Shown piece by piece: positions 7,418-16,970 of a DNA stretch of 64,000 bases (the first letter of the stretch is position 1; each line of letters opens with the position of its first letter). The translations under genes were made by a program, and so were the position numbers. A model generated the notes under the pieces. That model did not search any database. It was not told the origin of the DNA and saw only the letters and a program-made list of their open reading frames with translations. The stretch is from Ch67 sp041395845 (GTDB taxonomy: Bacteria > Pseudomonadota > Gammaproteobacteria > Pseudomonadales > Ketobacteraceae): positions 7,216 to 71,215 of the forward strand of contig JAWKZS010000024.1 of the NCBI GenBank assembly GCA_041395845.1, read 5' to 3'.

Positions 7418-9370
7418 TCAGGCAGCCCCGCCGGCGGGATCCCGGGGCAGGGTGTCGCTGAAGACCGCACAGCGGTTGCGGCCATCGCGTTTGGCGCGGT
7501 AGAGGGCGGCGTCGGCCTGGGTGATCAGGCTGTCGGGCGGGTCGGCGCTGGTGGGAATCTGGCAGGCAACGCCGATGCTGGCGGTGATGTTGAGGGTGGT
7601 GCGGCCCCAGCGGAACGGATGGCGCTGGGCCTGCTGCACCAGCAGGTTGGCTACCACTGCGGCGCCCTCGCGGGGTGTTTCCGGTAGCAGGATGGCAAAT
7701 TCCTCGCCGCCGTAGCGGGCAACGAAATCCGTGGGGCGCTGGATCACGTCGCGCAGCATGTGGGCAAAGGTCTTGAGGACATAGTCACCGCAGGGGTGGC
7801 CGAAGGTATCGTTGACCTGTTTGAAATGGTCGATGTCCACCATCAGCAGGGACAGGGGCCGGCCAAAGCGCTGGGCGGTGGTCCACAGCTCGGTGAAGCG
7901 GGTGTCGAAACTGCGCCGGTTGGCGACGCCAGTAAGACTGTCGAGCGCGCTGAGCCGTTCCAGTTCGCGGTGGGCCTGTTCCAGATTGGCCAGGGTGTTT
8001 TCCAGATCGGCCGTGCGGGCTTCCACCAGGCGTTGCAGTTGTTCGCTGTTGGCCTTTTCGGCCAGCAAGGCGGCTTCCCGGAGGCGGCTGGTTTCCTTTT
8101 CGGCCTGCAGCGCCAGTTCCTGGGCGCGCATGCGCTCGTTGCGTTCAATATTCACCTGGCGCAGGGCCTTTTCCTTGGCGTCTTTTTCCTGGTTGATGCG
8201 AAAGGCCAGCGCGAAGGAAAAAATCAGGATTTCGACACTGATGCCCAGACGCAAACCATGCAGGGCCATGAAATCGTTGTAGATCAGCCCGGCTTTTGCT
8301 GCGGTGAAAAACAGCAGACAGAACAGCAGCAGGGCCCAGCCGATCAGGACGATCTGCGCCGAGCGGGCACCACCAATGGCGAGCCGCACAATGGACAGCA
8401 CCGCCATCAGCGTGGACAGCACGGTGTTGACCACCATCAGCGCGATCACGGTCTGGTACGGCAACCACCACAGCAGTGTGCAGAGCAGGACATGGATGAC
8501 CAGCAGGGATTTGTAGGCCAGCCAATGCAGCGGCACTTTTTCTGGCAAGTGCAGAAAATCGCGGAAGAACAGTGCGATCGACGCGAAGATCAGTACCGAC
8601 AGATGCCCCGCCGCCAGATGCTGTGCCACCGGAATATCCGGAAACAGGTACTGGTACAGAATGCCGTCCTGCCACAGGAAAAACAGCAGCATGGTCACCA
8701 CGTAGGACACATAAAACACGTAGCTGCGATCCAGCAGCACCAGATACAGCATCAGTGAATAGGCGGCGATGATCAGCAGCACGCCGTAGAACACGCCATT
8801 CACGGTGGAGCGCTCAGCATCCAGCACGGCGAAGTGTTGCTGGGTGGCGAGCAGCAGCGGCACTTCCATGGCTTCGCTGTTGCTGACATGGAGCAGCAGG
8901 CGATAGTGATGATGCGGTTCCAGTAGCAGTGGAAACAGAAAATGGCGGTGGGGAATGGGGCGCTGGGCGAAGGGTTGCCGGTCGCCGCTGTGCCAGGTCT
9001 GGATCAGCGTGTCGTCGCGATAGACATACACATAAAGCTGATCCAGCTGGGAGTTGGCGACTTCCAGCAGCCAGTTGGCGTCGCCGAGTGAAGCAGTCTG
9101 GAAATCCAGTTGCAGCCACACCGGTTGTTGCCGGTAACCCAGGTTGAGCGTGGCACCGCGCAGCGTGGTCCAGGCTGCCGGATCGGTGGGCGCCGCTGCG
9201 GGCTCGATCGCGTCGGCAGTGGCATCGGCGAATTGCAGATAACCGCCAAGTTTGGCGTAGTGGCTGTTGTCATCCAGTGGCAGGACGGATACGGCTGCAC
9301 GTGCAGGCACCGTCGTTCCCGCCACCAGCAGCAGGATGCAGAAAAACAAAAAACCGCGCAGCAGGTTCAC
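7418..9370 (-). CDS. 7TM-DISM diguanylate cyclase
   Basis: A 650-residue membrane sensor. Order: signal peptide (to about 25), periplasmic 7TMR-DISM extracellular domain (about 35-175, with the RPIPHRHFLFPL segment), seven membrane helices (about 185-390), a coiled coil (about 400-470) and a GGDEF domain. The active site is RYGGEEF near residue 555, and RPTD lies exactly five residues before GGEEF, the inhibitory c-di-GMP binding site (RxxD). It should therefore be an active, product-inhibited cyclase responding to a periplasmic ligand that is often a carbohydrate in this family. The signal is unknown. Confidence 0.92.
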   Translation of the reverse strand: MNLLRGFLFFCILLLVAGTTVPARAAVSVLPLDDNSHYAKLGGYLQFADATADAIEPAAAPTDPAAWTTLRGATLNLGYRQQPVWLQLDFQTASLGDANWLLEVANSQLDQLYVYVYRDDTLIQTWHSGDRQPFAQRPIPHRHFLFPLLLEPHHHYRLLLHVSNSEAMEVPLLLATQQHFAVLDAERSTVNGVFYGVLLIIAAYSLMLYLVLLDRSYVFYVSYVVTMLLFFLWQDGILYQYLFPDIPVAQHLAAGHLSVLIFASIALFFRDFLHLPEKVPLHWLAYKSLLVIHVLLCTLLWWLPYQTVIALMVVNTVLSTLMAVLSIVRLAIGGARSAQIVLIGWALLLFCLLFFTAAKAGLIYNDFMALHGLRLGISVEILIFSFALAFRINQEKDAKEKALRQVNIERNERMRAQELALQAEKETSRLREAALLAEKANSEQLQRLVEARTADLENTLANLEQAHRELERLSALDSLTGVANRRSFDTRFTELWTTAQRFGRPLSLLMVDIDHFKQVNDTFGHPCGDYVLKTFAHMLRDVIQRPTDFVARYGGEEFAILLPETPREGAAVVANLLVQQAQRHPFRWGRTTLNITASIGVACQIPTSADPPDSLITQADAALYRAKRDGRNRCAVFSDTLPRDPAGGAA

Positions 9371-9389
9371 CCGGTATGTCCGTTGCGAA

Positions 9390-9420
9390 AAAGAAAAAAA
9401 GAAGGGGTGACGGGCACCCC
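9390..9420 (-). terminator. Rho-independent terminator after DUF1329 gene
   Basis: Read on the minus strand, GGGGTG-CCCGT-CACCCC is followed by a T-rich run of about 14 bases. It ends the DUF1302-DUF1329 transcript 20 bp after the DUF1329 stop, separating it from the diguanylate cyclase gene. Confidence 0.75.
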
Positions 9421-9439
9421 CAAACGGATGGCAAACGGG

Positions 9440-10816
9440 TTAACGCACACCGGCGCGACGCAGGGCGCCCGGCTGGAATTCCACCTTGGAAAATGTTGCC
9501 GACCATTCCACGCCGGACGCTTCGTTGTTTTCCAGGCCCAGCGCCAGATAGCGTCCGGAGTTGATGTCATACAGCACTTCCAGCGAATAGCCCTGCACGG
9601 GCACGTGGTAGTAGAACATCTGATGGGCTTCGGCCACGCGCCACAGATTGCCGCGGCCATCGTAATGATCGATCACCGACGCCATCCAGCTGTCCTCGTC
9701 GAAATAGAACACGCGCTTGGCGTAGATATGGCGCGTGCCTTCCCGCAGGGTGGCTTCCACTTCGTACACACGGTGCAGTTCGTATCGGGTCAGATCCTGG
9801 TTGATATGGCCGGGCTTGATGATGTCGTCGTAGGGCAGGCCTTTTTCATCGAGATTGTAGGAGTTGTAGCCGATGTAGAGTTCTTTTTTGCCTTTGAAAC
9901 TCCAGTTGTAGCGATCCGGCGAACCGTTGTAGAGATCGTAGTTGTCAGCGGTGCGCAGACCGTCGGCGGCAGTACCGGGGCCGTCATAGGCGACCTGCGG
10001 TGCGCGGCGCACGCGACGCTGGCCGGAGTTGTAGATCCAGGCCCGGCGCGGTTCGCTCACCTGATCGATGGTTTCATGCACCATCAGCACGTTGCCCGCC
10101 AGACGTGAGGGCGAAATCACCGTCTGCTTGCCATAGAACATGACGTTGGGATCTTCGCCGGCCACGTAGTCGGTCATGGCGGCGGGAATCACCACTTCAT
10201 CATGGAACATCACCATGCTGTAGGCGCCGTTGGGTTGCGGCGTCACCTGGCCGGCAAAACGGTCGACACCGGTGCCGCGCCAGCGCGCGATGTGGTTCCA
10301 CACCATTTCCAGGCCGTTCTTTGCCAGCGGGAACGGATAGCCCATGGGCGTGTAATGTTTGAGGCCGGTGACACCCAGGGTTTCGGTCTGCACCGCGTTC
10401 TGTCTGGTGATCCTGGCCACATCCTCGGGCATGCGGAAGGTGCGGCGGGTCTGGTACACCGGCATGCGGAAGCTGTCGGGATATTTCTGGAACATCGCGA
10501 CCTGGCCGGGGCTCAGTTTGTCCTGGTATTGCGCCACGTTCTGCGCGGTGATGACGAACAGGGGCTTGTCATCGGGGAACGGATCGCACAGCCAGTTGCC
10601 ACCCTGATAGCAGGCCGGTGGTTGTTGCAGTCCGCCCGTGTAGGCGGGAATGGAGCCGTCGGCATTGCTGGCTACCTGGGCGCCGGTAACAGTGAGTTCA
10701 CTGCCACCGAGTTTGTCGGCCTGGGCCTGGTCCACCTTGGCAAAGGCCGTAGCGTTGGCGAAGGCGAGCGCCAGTGCGGCGCCCGTCGCGAGTAAATGTC
10801 TGCTTGCTGTTTTCAT
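9440..10816 (-). CDS. DUF1329 outer-membrane/periplasmic protein
   Basis: A 458-residue exported protein with a clear signal peptide (cut after ATAFA, about residue 26). The body matches DUF1329, which has a LolB-like fold: start KVDQAQADKLGGSELTVTGAQ, middle motifs RRVRRAPQVAYD and YVGYN-like strand. Members occur beside DUF1302 proteins in gammaproteobacteria and are linked to lipid, sterol or hydrocarbon handling at the outer membrane. Here it follows the DUF1302 gene by 18 bp and ends in a terminator, so the two form an operon. Usual partners of such pairs (an MMPL/RND exporter and a YCF48 protein) are absent here. Confidence 0.88.
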   Translation of the reverse strand: MKTASRHLLATGAALALAFANATAFAKVDQAQADKLGGSELTVTGAQVASNADGSIPAYTGGLQQPPACYQGGNWLCDPFPDDKPLFVITAQNVAQYQDKLSPGQVAMFQKYPDSFRMPVYQTRRTFRMPEDVARITRQNAVQTETLGVTGLKHYTPMGYPFPLAKNGLEMVWNHIARWRGTGVDRFAGQVTPQPNGAYSMVMFHDEVVIPAAMTDYVAGEDPNVMFYGKQTVISPSRLAGNVLMVHETIDQVSEPRRAWIYNSGQRRVRRAPQVAYDGPGTAADGLRTADNYDLYNGSPDRYNWSFKGKKELYIGYNSYNLDEKGLPYDDIIKPGHINQDLTRYELHRVYEVEATLREGTRHIYAKRVFYFDEDSWMASVIDHYDGRGNLWRVAEAHQMFYYHVPVQGYSLEVLYDINSGRYLALGLENNEASGVEWSATFSKVEFQPGALRRAGVR

Positions 10817-10834
10817 GTTGTCTGATCCTGCTGC

Positions 10835-12892
10835 TTAAAAGGAAACCTGGGCACTGACCGAGTAGTAGTCGCGGTCGGCCAGCTGGTTGTAGGGCTCGGC
10901 GCCAAAGAAATCCGTGTAGGCAATATTCACGCTGTAGTCGTTCAGATAAACGGCCTCCACGGCCAGTCCCAGGGCCTTGCGATCCTCGAGGAAATTCGCA
11001 ATCGGGCTGGGGGTGGTGCCATAGACGTCATGACTGAAACTGAGGGTCGGGCGCAGGTTGATGCCGGCGAAGACGTTGTTGTATTCCCCGGAAAACCGCA
11101 GCTTGTAGCCCCAGGCGCCGCTGGTGGGGAAGTAGTCGTCTTCCGGCGCCGCGGTGAAGCTGTTCAGCGTTTCCCAGGCCACGTTCTGGATGAAGATGGG
11201 ATAGGGCAGGTTGAACGGAAACGCGGGAATGCCCGGCACAGTGACCACATTGGGCAACCACGGGTGATTGAGGGTGGCGTTGTAACTGCTGTTGAGCAGG
11301 GTGGTGCTTTTGCCGGGCAGATCCAGATAGGAACCGGCAATGTCCAGCACCGCACTCCAGCGGGACGCGCCCAGAATGTTGTCGAAGAAATGGATGAACA
11401 CCAGTTCCGCCTGGTAGTAATCCGTGGTGATGTAGCCCTGGTTGTATTCGCCGGGGGCATACTGGCTGTAACAGTCGTAAGCGACGGGCGCATCGGCACA
11501 GGCGAGGGAGGGCAGGCCGACTGCACCGGACAGCGCATCGCCATCCTCACGGGCAAAAGGCTGATCCTTGCGCATGCTGATTTCACCGGAAATCGCGGTG
11601 CCACCGCCGGGCAGGCCGATGTCCAGGGTGGTGCTGAAGCTGGCACCGATCAGCTGGATGTCTTCTGGATACTCGACAAAATAATCGCCGAACTGCAGCA
11701 GCGCGGTGCCGGCCAGCGGACCCAGCGCCAGTGCCGGCGAATCCGGGTCGGTCATCAGGAAGCGGCGGATGTCTACCAGACTGCCGGTGTCGTACTCACG
11801 GCCGGGTACGCCCTGCGCATTGATGAAGTTGATCAGGTCAGCAAGCAGTGTGCCTTCGATGTAGGGCGTGTGTCCGGAAATCACCGGCAGATTCGAATGC
11901 AGGTTGGTGTAGTAAAGGCTGAATTCGGTTTCGATGGATTCGGCAAAGTAACGGGCGGCCACACCGAACTGGCCGTCTTTATCGGGTTCGACATCACGAC
12001 CGCGGGGCAGGGTGACCGCCGCCGCACTGGGATGGGAAGATTCCAGACCCGACGGCACGAACCCGGCGTAGCAACCGGCGCCCACCAGGTCGGTGATCGA
12101 GAAGAAGGTGCCGCATTCCGGCAATTCGGTTTCCCGCCAGTCCAGCAGGACGAAGCCTTCCAGCGTCAGTGCATCGCTGACCCCGAACGACGCCGACAGG
12201 GCGTTGAGGGGCAGCAGGGCGTCTTTCACTTCCGAGCCGGGCGCCAGCAGCGCGTTCACATCCACCGGATTGATGCTGTTGATGCCGTTGGCGAACAGCA
12301 GGCCTTCGCCCCAGCTGATCACCTGTTTGCCCAGGCGCACGTTAAGGGGTTTTTCGCCCACCCACCAGTTGGCCCAGACAAACGCATCGAGAATTTCCGC
12401 ACTGCTGCCGGCGCTCTGGTTGGGCAGGCGGTTGTTGCCGTTGGCATCCTGCCAGTAATACGCCGGCAGATCGGTCACACCATCGCCGTTGACAATGCGG
12501 TGGTCGTACACCGCCTTGCCGCGAATGAAGGCGCCGTAATCCCGGTAGGTCATTTCCAGATCCACCACCAGCTTGGCCAGTTCGGAAAAGGTGGAGCCCT
12601 GTTTCCACAGCAGGTTGCTGTCATCGGCGGCGCTGGAACCGTGATAGTGGTGGGCGCCGGAGGGATTGTCACCTGCCGCCTGGGCTGCCAGGGCATTGGC
12701 CAGGCCAACACCCCGGTAATCCACGTCGTCGGCACGCCAGGACGCACCCACCGACAGGGTGGAATCCATCTGCAGGCGAAAATCACCGTTGTAGTATTCG
12801 AGGCCAAAGGCGGGGCCGGCCAGGGCCGACAGCGCCAGTACCATGAGCGTGCTACCTGCGCCGGTGCGCTTCTGTTCTGACATCAGAGACAA
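10835..12892 (-). CDS. DUF1302 outer-membrane beta-barrel protein
   Basis: A 685-residue protein with a signal peptide (about 1-30) and a body of amphipathic strands ending in an aromatic residue (SVSAQVSF), the mark of BamA-inserted barrels. It matches DUF1302: LDAFVWANWWVGEKPLNVRLGKQVISWGEGLLF and DKDGQFGVAARYF are characteristic. The family accompanies DUF1329 and is thought to pass hydrophobic compounds across the outer membrane (inference from family context). First gene of the operon; its upstream gap is shared with pldA on the opposite strand. Confidence 0.88.
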   Translation of the reverse strand: MSLMSEQKRTGAGSTLMVLALSALAGPAFGLEYYNGDFRLQMDSTLSVGASWRADDVDYRGVGLANALAAQAAGDNPSGAHHYHGSSAADDSNLLWKQGSTFSELAKLVVDLEMTYRDYGAFIRGKAVYDHRIVNGDGVTDLPAYYWQDANGNNRLPNQSAGSSAEILDAFVWANWWVGEKPLNVRLGKQVISWGEGLLFANGINSINPVDVNALLAPGSEVKDALLPLNALSASFGVSDALTLEGFVLLDWRETELPECGTFFSITDLVGAGCYAGFVPSGLESSHPSAAAVTLPRGRDVEPDKDGQFGVAARYFAESIETEFSLYYTNLHSNLPVISGHTPYIEGTLLADLINFINAQGVPGREYDTGSLVDIRRFLMTDPDSPALALGPLAGTALLQFGDYFVEYPEDIQLIGASFSTTLDIGLPGGGTAISGEISMRKDQPFAREDGDALSGAVGLPSLACADAPVAYDCYSQYAPGEYNQGYITTDYYQAELVFIHFFDNILGASRWSAVLDIAGSYLDLPGKSTTLLNSSYNATLNHPWLPNVVTVPGIPAFPFNLPYPIFIQNVAWETLNSFTAAPEDDYFPTSGAWGYKLRFSGEYNNVFAGINLRPTLSFSHDVYGTTPSPIANFLEDRKALGLAVEAVYLNDYSVNIAYTDFFGAEPYNQLADRDYYSVSAQVSF

Positions 12893-13113
12893 GCTCCCTT
12901 GCTGTTGTTATGGGGTGGGGGTTAGGCTGAGACAAAAACTATAGAACTTCTCGGTCACGCTTGGGAGTGGTTTTGATACTTTTTTAACAAATTGTCTCAA
13001 AATGGCTGATCTATGCCGCCAGCGATTGCAGTCCGACAGGGGCGGCGATTGTGACTATAATCCCTTGAATATTCATGAACTCTGGTGCCCGGGTGCCGGA
13101 TAGGGAGTTGACG
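12893..13113. promoter_or_regulatory. Divergent promoter region DUF1302 / pldA
   Basis: A gene-free gap. TGAGACAA (12928-12935) and TTGTCTCA (12992-12999) form a separated 8-bp inverted pair 64 bp apart, possible half-sites of one regulator. A consensus TATAAT at 13056-13061 points to pldA and would start transcription near 13068, before the TTG start but almost on top of the ATG at 13075. No convincing -35 is visible. Confidence 0.4.
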
Positions 13114-14094
13114 TTGAAGGGGTGGCATCGACTGGCAGTATTGCTGCTGGGGTGGCAGGTGCAGGCCGGCGCAGCGACGCTGGACAGTTGTATCCAGGAA
13201 CGGCTGCAGACCGCAGACCCGACCCTGACGGTGGGCGAGATCAAGGCCGATTGCGAGGTGCTGCACGATCAGGACTACCGGCGCGAACCCCTGGCCATTG
13301 AACGGCTGGTGATGGAGCGGCGCACCGAGTGGAATCCGTTCGTGATCACGCCCCACAAGCAGAACTACATCCTGCCGTTCACCTATATGCACCATCCCAA
13401 CAATGATCCCTATGAAGATCTGGCGGAGGAATCCCTGAAACACCAGGAAGCCAAGATGCAGGTGAGTTTCAAGGTGCCGCTGACCGAACACAATCTACTG
13501 GCAGACGGTGACAGCCTGCATTTCGGCTTTACCGCGCTGTCGTTCTGGCAGGTGTACAACCGGGAACTGTCGGCGCCGTTCCGCGAAACCAATTACCAGC
13601 CGGAAGTGTTTTACAGCCTGCCGCTGTCGCTGCAACGCACCGATCACGCTGCGATGTTACGGCTCGGTTTCGAACACCAGTCCAACGGTCAGACTCAGGT
13701 GCTCAGTCGCAGCTGGAACCGGATTTACGCCCAGCTGTTCTACGCCCGCAACAATTACCTGATTGCCTTCCGCCCCTGGTACCGGATTCCGGAAAATCCG
13801 AAAGATGATCCGGACGATGCCAGCGGTGACGACAATCCGGACATTGACGATTACATGGGTTATTTCGAACTCACCGGCGTGGTGCAGCATGCCGACGTGG
13901 AATTTTCGGCGCTGCTGCGGAACAACCTGCGCGGTGACAACAAGGGTGCCATCGAACTGGGGGTGAGTTTTCCCCTGTTCAACCGTCTGCGGGGTTACCT
14001 GCAGTATTTCAACGGCTATGGTGAAAGTCTGATTGACTACGACCATCGCAGTCAGCGGGTGGGATTGGGCATTCTGATCACCGACCTGATGTAA
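13114..14094 (+). CDS. pldA: Outer-membrane phospholipase A
   Basis: An OMPLA homologue of about 326 residues that hydrolyses phospholipids in the outer membrane. The catalytic block is visible: FEHQSNGQTQVLSRSWNRIY holds the His-Ser pair and following Asn, and the barrel ends FNGYGESLIDYDHRSQRVGLG. A signal peptide (LKGWHRLAVLLLGWQVQAGAA) precedes a Cys-containing periplasmic segment. I chose TTG at 13114: AGGGAG lies 6 bases before it and translation begins right at the signal peptide. An ATG at 13075 has no ribosome site. An acidic loop (PKDDPDDASGDDNPDIDD) is longer than usual. Divergent from DUF1302. Confidence 0.88.
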   Translation: MKGWHRLAVLLLGWQVQAGAATLDSCIQERLQTADPTLTVGEIKADCEVLHDQDYRREPLAIERLVMERRTEWNPFVITPHKQNYILPFTYMHHPNNDPYEDLAEESLKHQEAKMQVSFKVPLTEHNLLADGDSLHFGFTALSFWQVYNRELSAPFRETNYQPEVFYSLPLSLQRTDHAAMLRLGFEHQSNGQTQVLSRSWNRIYAQLFYARNNYLIAFRPWYRIPENPKDDPDDASGDDNPDIDDYMGYFELTGVVQHADVEFSALLRNNLRGDNKGAIELGVSFPLFNRLRGYLQYFNGYGESLIDYDHRSQRVGLGILITDLM

Positions 14095-14115
14095 GCAACG
14101 GGGATTTTTATTCAG

Positions 14116-15528
14116 ATGATTCGGTTAGTGGTGTCCGGCGTTTTGCTGGTGGTGTTTGTCATTCTGCTGGGACGCTGTCAGCTGGGCAATGTGGGGGTGG
14201 GCATGGGGCTCACGCTGCATGACACGCTGTCCGTGATCATGGGCGTGCAGTCGGACATCGAGCGCTATCATTATGCCAACCAGCGCCTGCCCCAGAACAA
14301 TCGCGAACTGGGTGCGCCACCACCGCAGCAGTTCAACCGCAAATCGCCCCTGATCCGCGATATCGAAATCCTGCGCGACGGTGTGGTGTATATCCGGCTG
14401 CAGGCAGAAAACAAGGGCCGGCCAGTGGAGCTGGTGTATCGCCCGAAGGCGGAATCCCAATACCGGCTGCAATGGCAGTGTGAATCCTTCAATATCACCA
14501 AGGAATGGCGTGCTCTGTTGCCGCAGGTATGTGCCGATGCGGTGGCGGCGTTTGATCGCGCGGCGTTTGTCGAACCGGATACCAGTGAATATCTGGAGCG
14601 GGTGACCCGGGAGCAGCGGGAAGCGGCGGTGATTAATGTCGAGGAAATCACCCGACCGGAATGCGAAGCGGCATTGGCTACGCCAGCGTTCGTGCAGGTG
14701 ACGGCGGATACGGTGGCGCTCTGGTCGTTGGGTGAAACTCCGAAGCCTGTGTTGCGTGTGCCACGCCCGGCGACCATGCATCGCACGGCGTTGCTGGGAC
14801 GGGGTGACCGGTTGCTGGCGTATGCGGATGACCGTCTGCACAGCGCCGATGCCCGCAATCCGCAGCTGACCGCGTCCACGGTGGCGGCGTTCAATACCTC
14901 GCGCTGGCGCTGGCAGGACAATACGTTGTGGCTCAACAGCGGGCCGGCGCTACTGACGATCGATCTGTGTGATCGTAGCCCGCGCATCGCTACCCAGTAT
15001 CTGATGAATCTGGGCGCGTTCAATCGCATCAGCGATTTTCTGTTGCAGGATGGCCGCGCCTATCTGAGCACGCAGGAATCCGTGGTGGGCAGCCCGGCAT
15101 CGGCGTTACAGATCACGCTGCTGCAATCCGGCCGCACTGCAGGTTTTTTAAAGTTGGATGGCAAGGCGCAGGGGCTGGCACTGAACGGCCGCTATCTGTA
15201 CGTGGCCACAGGCAGTTACGGCATTGCGGTGGTGGATATTTTCGATGCCACCCTGCCGCGTTTGCTGCGGCGGGTGTCCACCCGGGATGCGGCCCAGGAT
15301 CTGTTGCTGCTGGATGGCCAGCTGCTGGTGGCGGATCGCCTGGGTGGGCTCGCGTTGTTCCAGCTGCAGGACGATCAGTTGCAGCTGGTGTCGCGGCCGT
15401 CCACCACGCTCACCGCAGAACAGCTGGAATGGCTGGGTAATGGCTATGTCAGCGTCACCGCCAAAGACGGCACCACCAGCCTGTGGCGCTGGCAGCACGG
15501 TGTGTTGACCGCGGTGGAGTTACGCTGA
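14116..15528 (+). CDS. Pilin-like protein with C-terminal propeller-like (LVIVD) repeats
   Basis: A 470-residue protein with one N-terminal membrane helix (LVVSGVLLVVFVILLG), then a type IV pilin-like region: a helix ending DIERYHYANQRLPQNNRELG, followed by short strands and a Cys pair (QCESF...PQVC). From about residue 210 the sequence turns into repeats such as NGRYLYVATGSYGIAVVDI and DGQLLVADRLGGLALFQL, which resemble LVIVD beta-propeller repeats. The Gly-Phe-Thr-x-x-E prepilin signal is missing, so processing by PilD is doubtful. It follows pldA by 21 bp and overlaps its paralogue downstream. Function unknown; possibly an envelope-anchored binding protein. Confidence 0.65.
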   Translation: MIRLVVSGVLLVVFVILLGRCQLGNVGVGMGLTLHDTLSVIMGVQSDIERYHYANQRLPQNNRELGAPPPQQFNRKSPLIRDIEILRDGVVYIRLQAENKGRPVELVYRPKAESQYRLQWQCESFNITKEWRALLPQVCADAVAAFDRAAFVEPDTSEYLERVTREQREAAVINVEEITRPECEAALATPAFVQVTADTVALWSLGETPKPVLRVPRPATMHRTALLGRGDRLLAYADDRLHSADARNPQLTASTVAAFNTSRWRWQDNTLWLNSGPALLTIDLCDRSPRIATQYLMNLGAFNRISDFLLQDGRAYLSTQESVVGSPASALQITLLQSGRTAGFLKLDGKAQGLALNGRYLYVATGSYGIAVVDIFDATLPRLLRRVSTRDAAQDLLLLDGQLLVADRLGGLALFQLQDDQLQLVSRPSTTLTAEQLEWLGNGYVSVTAKDGTTSLWRWQHGVLTAVELR

Positions 15529-16964
15529 TGCGCAAGGGAGCAGTGGGGATTTTTCTGGCGCTGATGTTCGTATTGCTGCTGACGTTTTTTCTGAAGCAGG
15601 AAGACTATCGCGATCGCATCGAACATTTTGCCGAGCTGGAAATCACCCTGGCCAAGATCCGTCAGCAGTTCCAGCTGCACCATCTGTCCTATGGCCGTTT
15701 TCCCCGCAGCAATCAGGAAGCGGAATTGCCGGCGCCGGAACAGCTGGTGGCGGGATCGCTCGATGGCCTGGTGGTGATGGAAGACCAGCGCCTGATGCTG
15801 CAGCTGAAATTGGTGGACGCCGAACCGGCCACCATCTTTCTCACGCCGGAAATGAATTCCGCCGACCAGTTTCTGTGGCACTGCCGGTCGCCGGATCTGC
15901 CGAAGGAATTGCGTGACAATCTGTTCGGCGGCTGCAAACTGACTCGCGAATATCTGAGCCTGGCCAGCGCCAGTGCGTTGCAGTGGAAACCCAAAGCGGT
16001 CGCGAAACCGGTGGCGGTGAAAACCGTGGAGCGCGCAGCTGATCCGCCGCCACAACCGGCACCGGATTGCACCGTTGCAGCATCGTCCCGGCAGGTGCTG
16101 CTGCATGATAACGGCCTGGGTATCTGGGATCTGTCCGGCCAGCCCCGTCGCAGCGGATTCCTGCCTTATGATGTGAAGCGGGCCGACGCGTTTTACACCC
16201 AGATTGGCGACACCCTGTTTGTGGCGCGCGACAACACCATTGCCTATGCCGATCTGCGCAGTGCGACACCGCAGTTGCAGAACACCGCGTTGTGGACCAA
16301 GGCCGGCACCCGCCTGTACGGCATCGGCAAGCGCCTGGTGTGGATCACCGATGACCAGAATCTGTTTGTCGGCGATATCTGTCAGCTGCCGGCGCTGCGC
16401 ATCATTCACACCATGACGCTGGATCTGGGGCGGCGGGAAAAAATCGTACGCATGGATGTGGTGGATGATCTGGTTTATATGCTGAGCCGGCACGAATCCG
16501 ACTGGGGCAACAGCAGCGAACTGAACATTTATCGGATGAAAGACAACGGCACTTTGCTGCACCGTTTCCATTTCCGCTTTGATGGCCTGGCCAACAGCAT
16601 GCAGCTGGCGGAACCCTGGCTGCTGGTGGCCAACGGCCGCGAAGGCGTGACGTTTTATGAACGTACCCTGGATCAGCGCTGGATGCAGGCGCAGAAACTC
16701 ACGGCGGTGGATTTTGCGATGGATGTGCTGCTGCAGGATGCGGTGTTGTGGGTGGCTGACGGGCAGTCCGGCCTGCTGCGATTTGAACGCAAACAGCCAA
16801 CCGATCCCTGGCAGCGCAGCGCCCAGCAGCTACTGCCGTTCCCGGCGTTTCATCTGCGGCCCGTGGCAGGCGGCTTGCTGGTGAGCAGTGCCACCCAGCA
16901 CGCCTGGTTCGATCCGGTAAGCGGGCAGTTGCAGTTGCTGGAACCGCCCGCCGCTGGACCTTGA
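15528..16964 (+). CDS. Second pilin-like protein of the tandem pair
   Basis: A 478-residue relative of the preceding gene with the same plan: membrane helix (GIFLALMFVLLLTFFL), a pilin-like stretch (LAKIRQQFQLHHLSYGRFPRSNQ), a Cys pair (WHCRS...GGCKL) and a C-terminal half of repeated strands (NGREGVTFYER, DAVLWVADGQSGLLRFER). The ATG at 15528 shares its A with the stop of the previous gene (TGATG), so the two are translationally coupled and probably act together. An in-frame start at 15483 would lie inside the previous gene and is rejected. Function unknown. Confidence 0.65.
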   Translation: MRKGAVGIFLALMFVLLLTFFLKQEDYRDRIEHFAELEITLAKIRQQFQLHHLSYGRFPRSNQEAELPAPEQLVAGSLDGLVVMEDQRLMLQLKLVDAEPATIFLTPEMNSADQFLWHCRSPDLPKELRDNLFGGCKLTREYLSLASASALQWKPKAVAKPVAVKTVERAADPPPQPAPDCTVAASSRQVLLHDNGLGIWDLSGQPRRSGFLPYDVKRADAFYTQIGDTLFVARDNTIAYADLRSATPQLQNTALWTKAGTRLYGIGKRLVWITDDQNLFVGDICQLPALRIIHTMTLDLGRREKIVRMDVVDDLVYMLSRHESDWGNSSELNIYRMKDNGTLLHRFHFRFDGLANSMQLAEPWLLVANGREGVTFYERTLDQRWMQAQKLTAVDFAMDVLLQDAVLWVADGQSGLLRFERKQPTDPWQRSAQQLLPFPAFHLRPVAGGLLVSSATQHAWFDPVSGQLQLLEPPAAGP

Positions 16965-16970
16965 GGAAAC

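Noticed and set aside
11030..12880. A 616-codon open frame on the plus strand
   Set aside because: It mirrors the DUF1302 gene, whose signal peptide and barrel pattern are convincing; the plus-strand reading has none.
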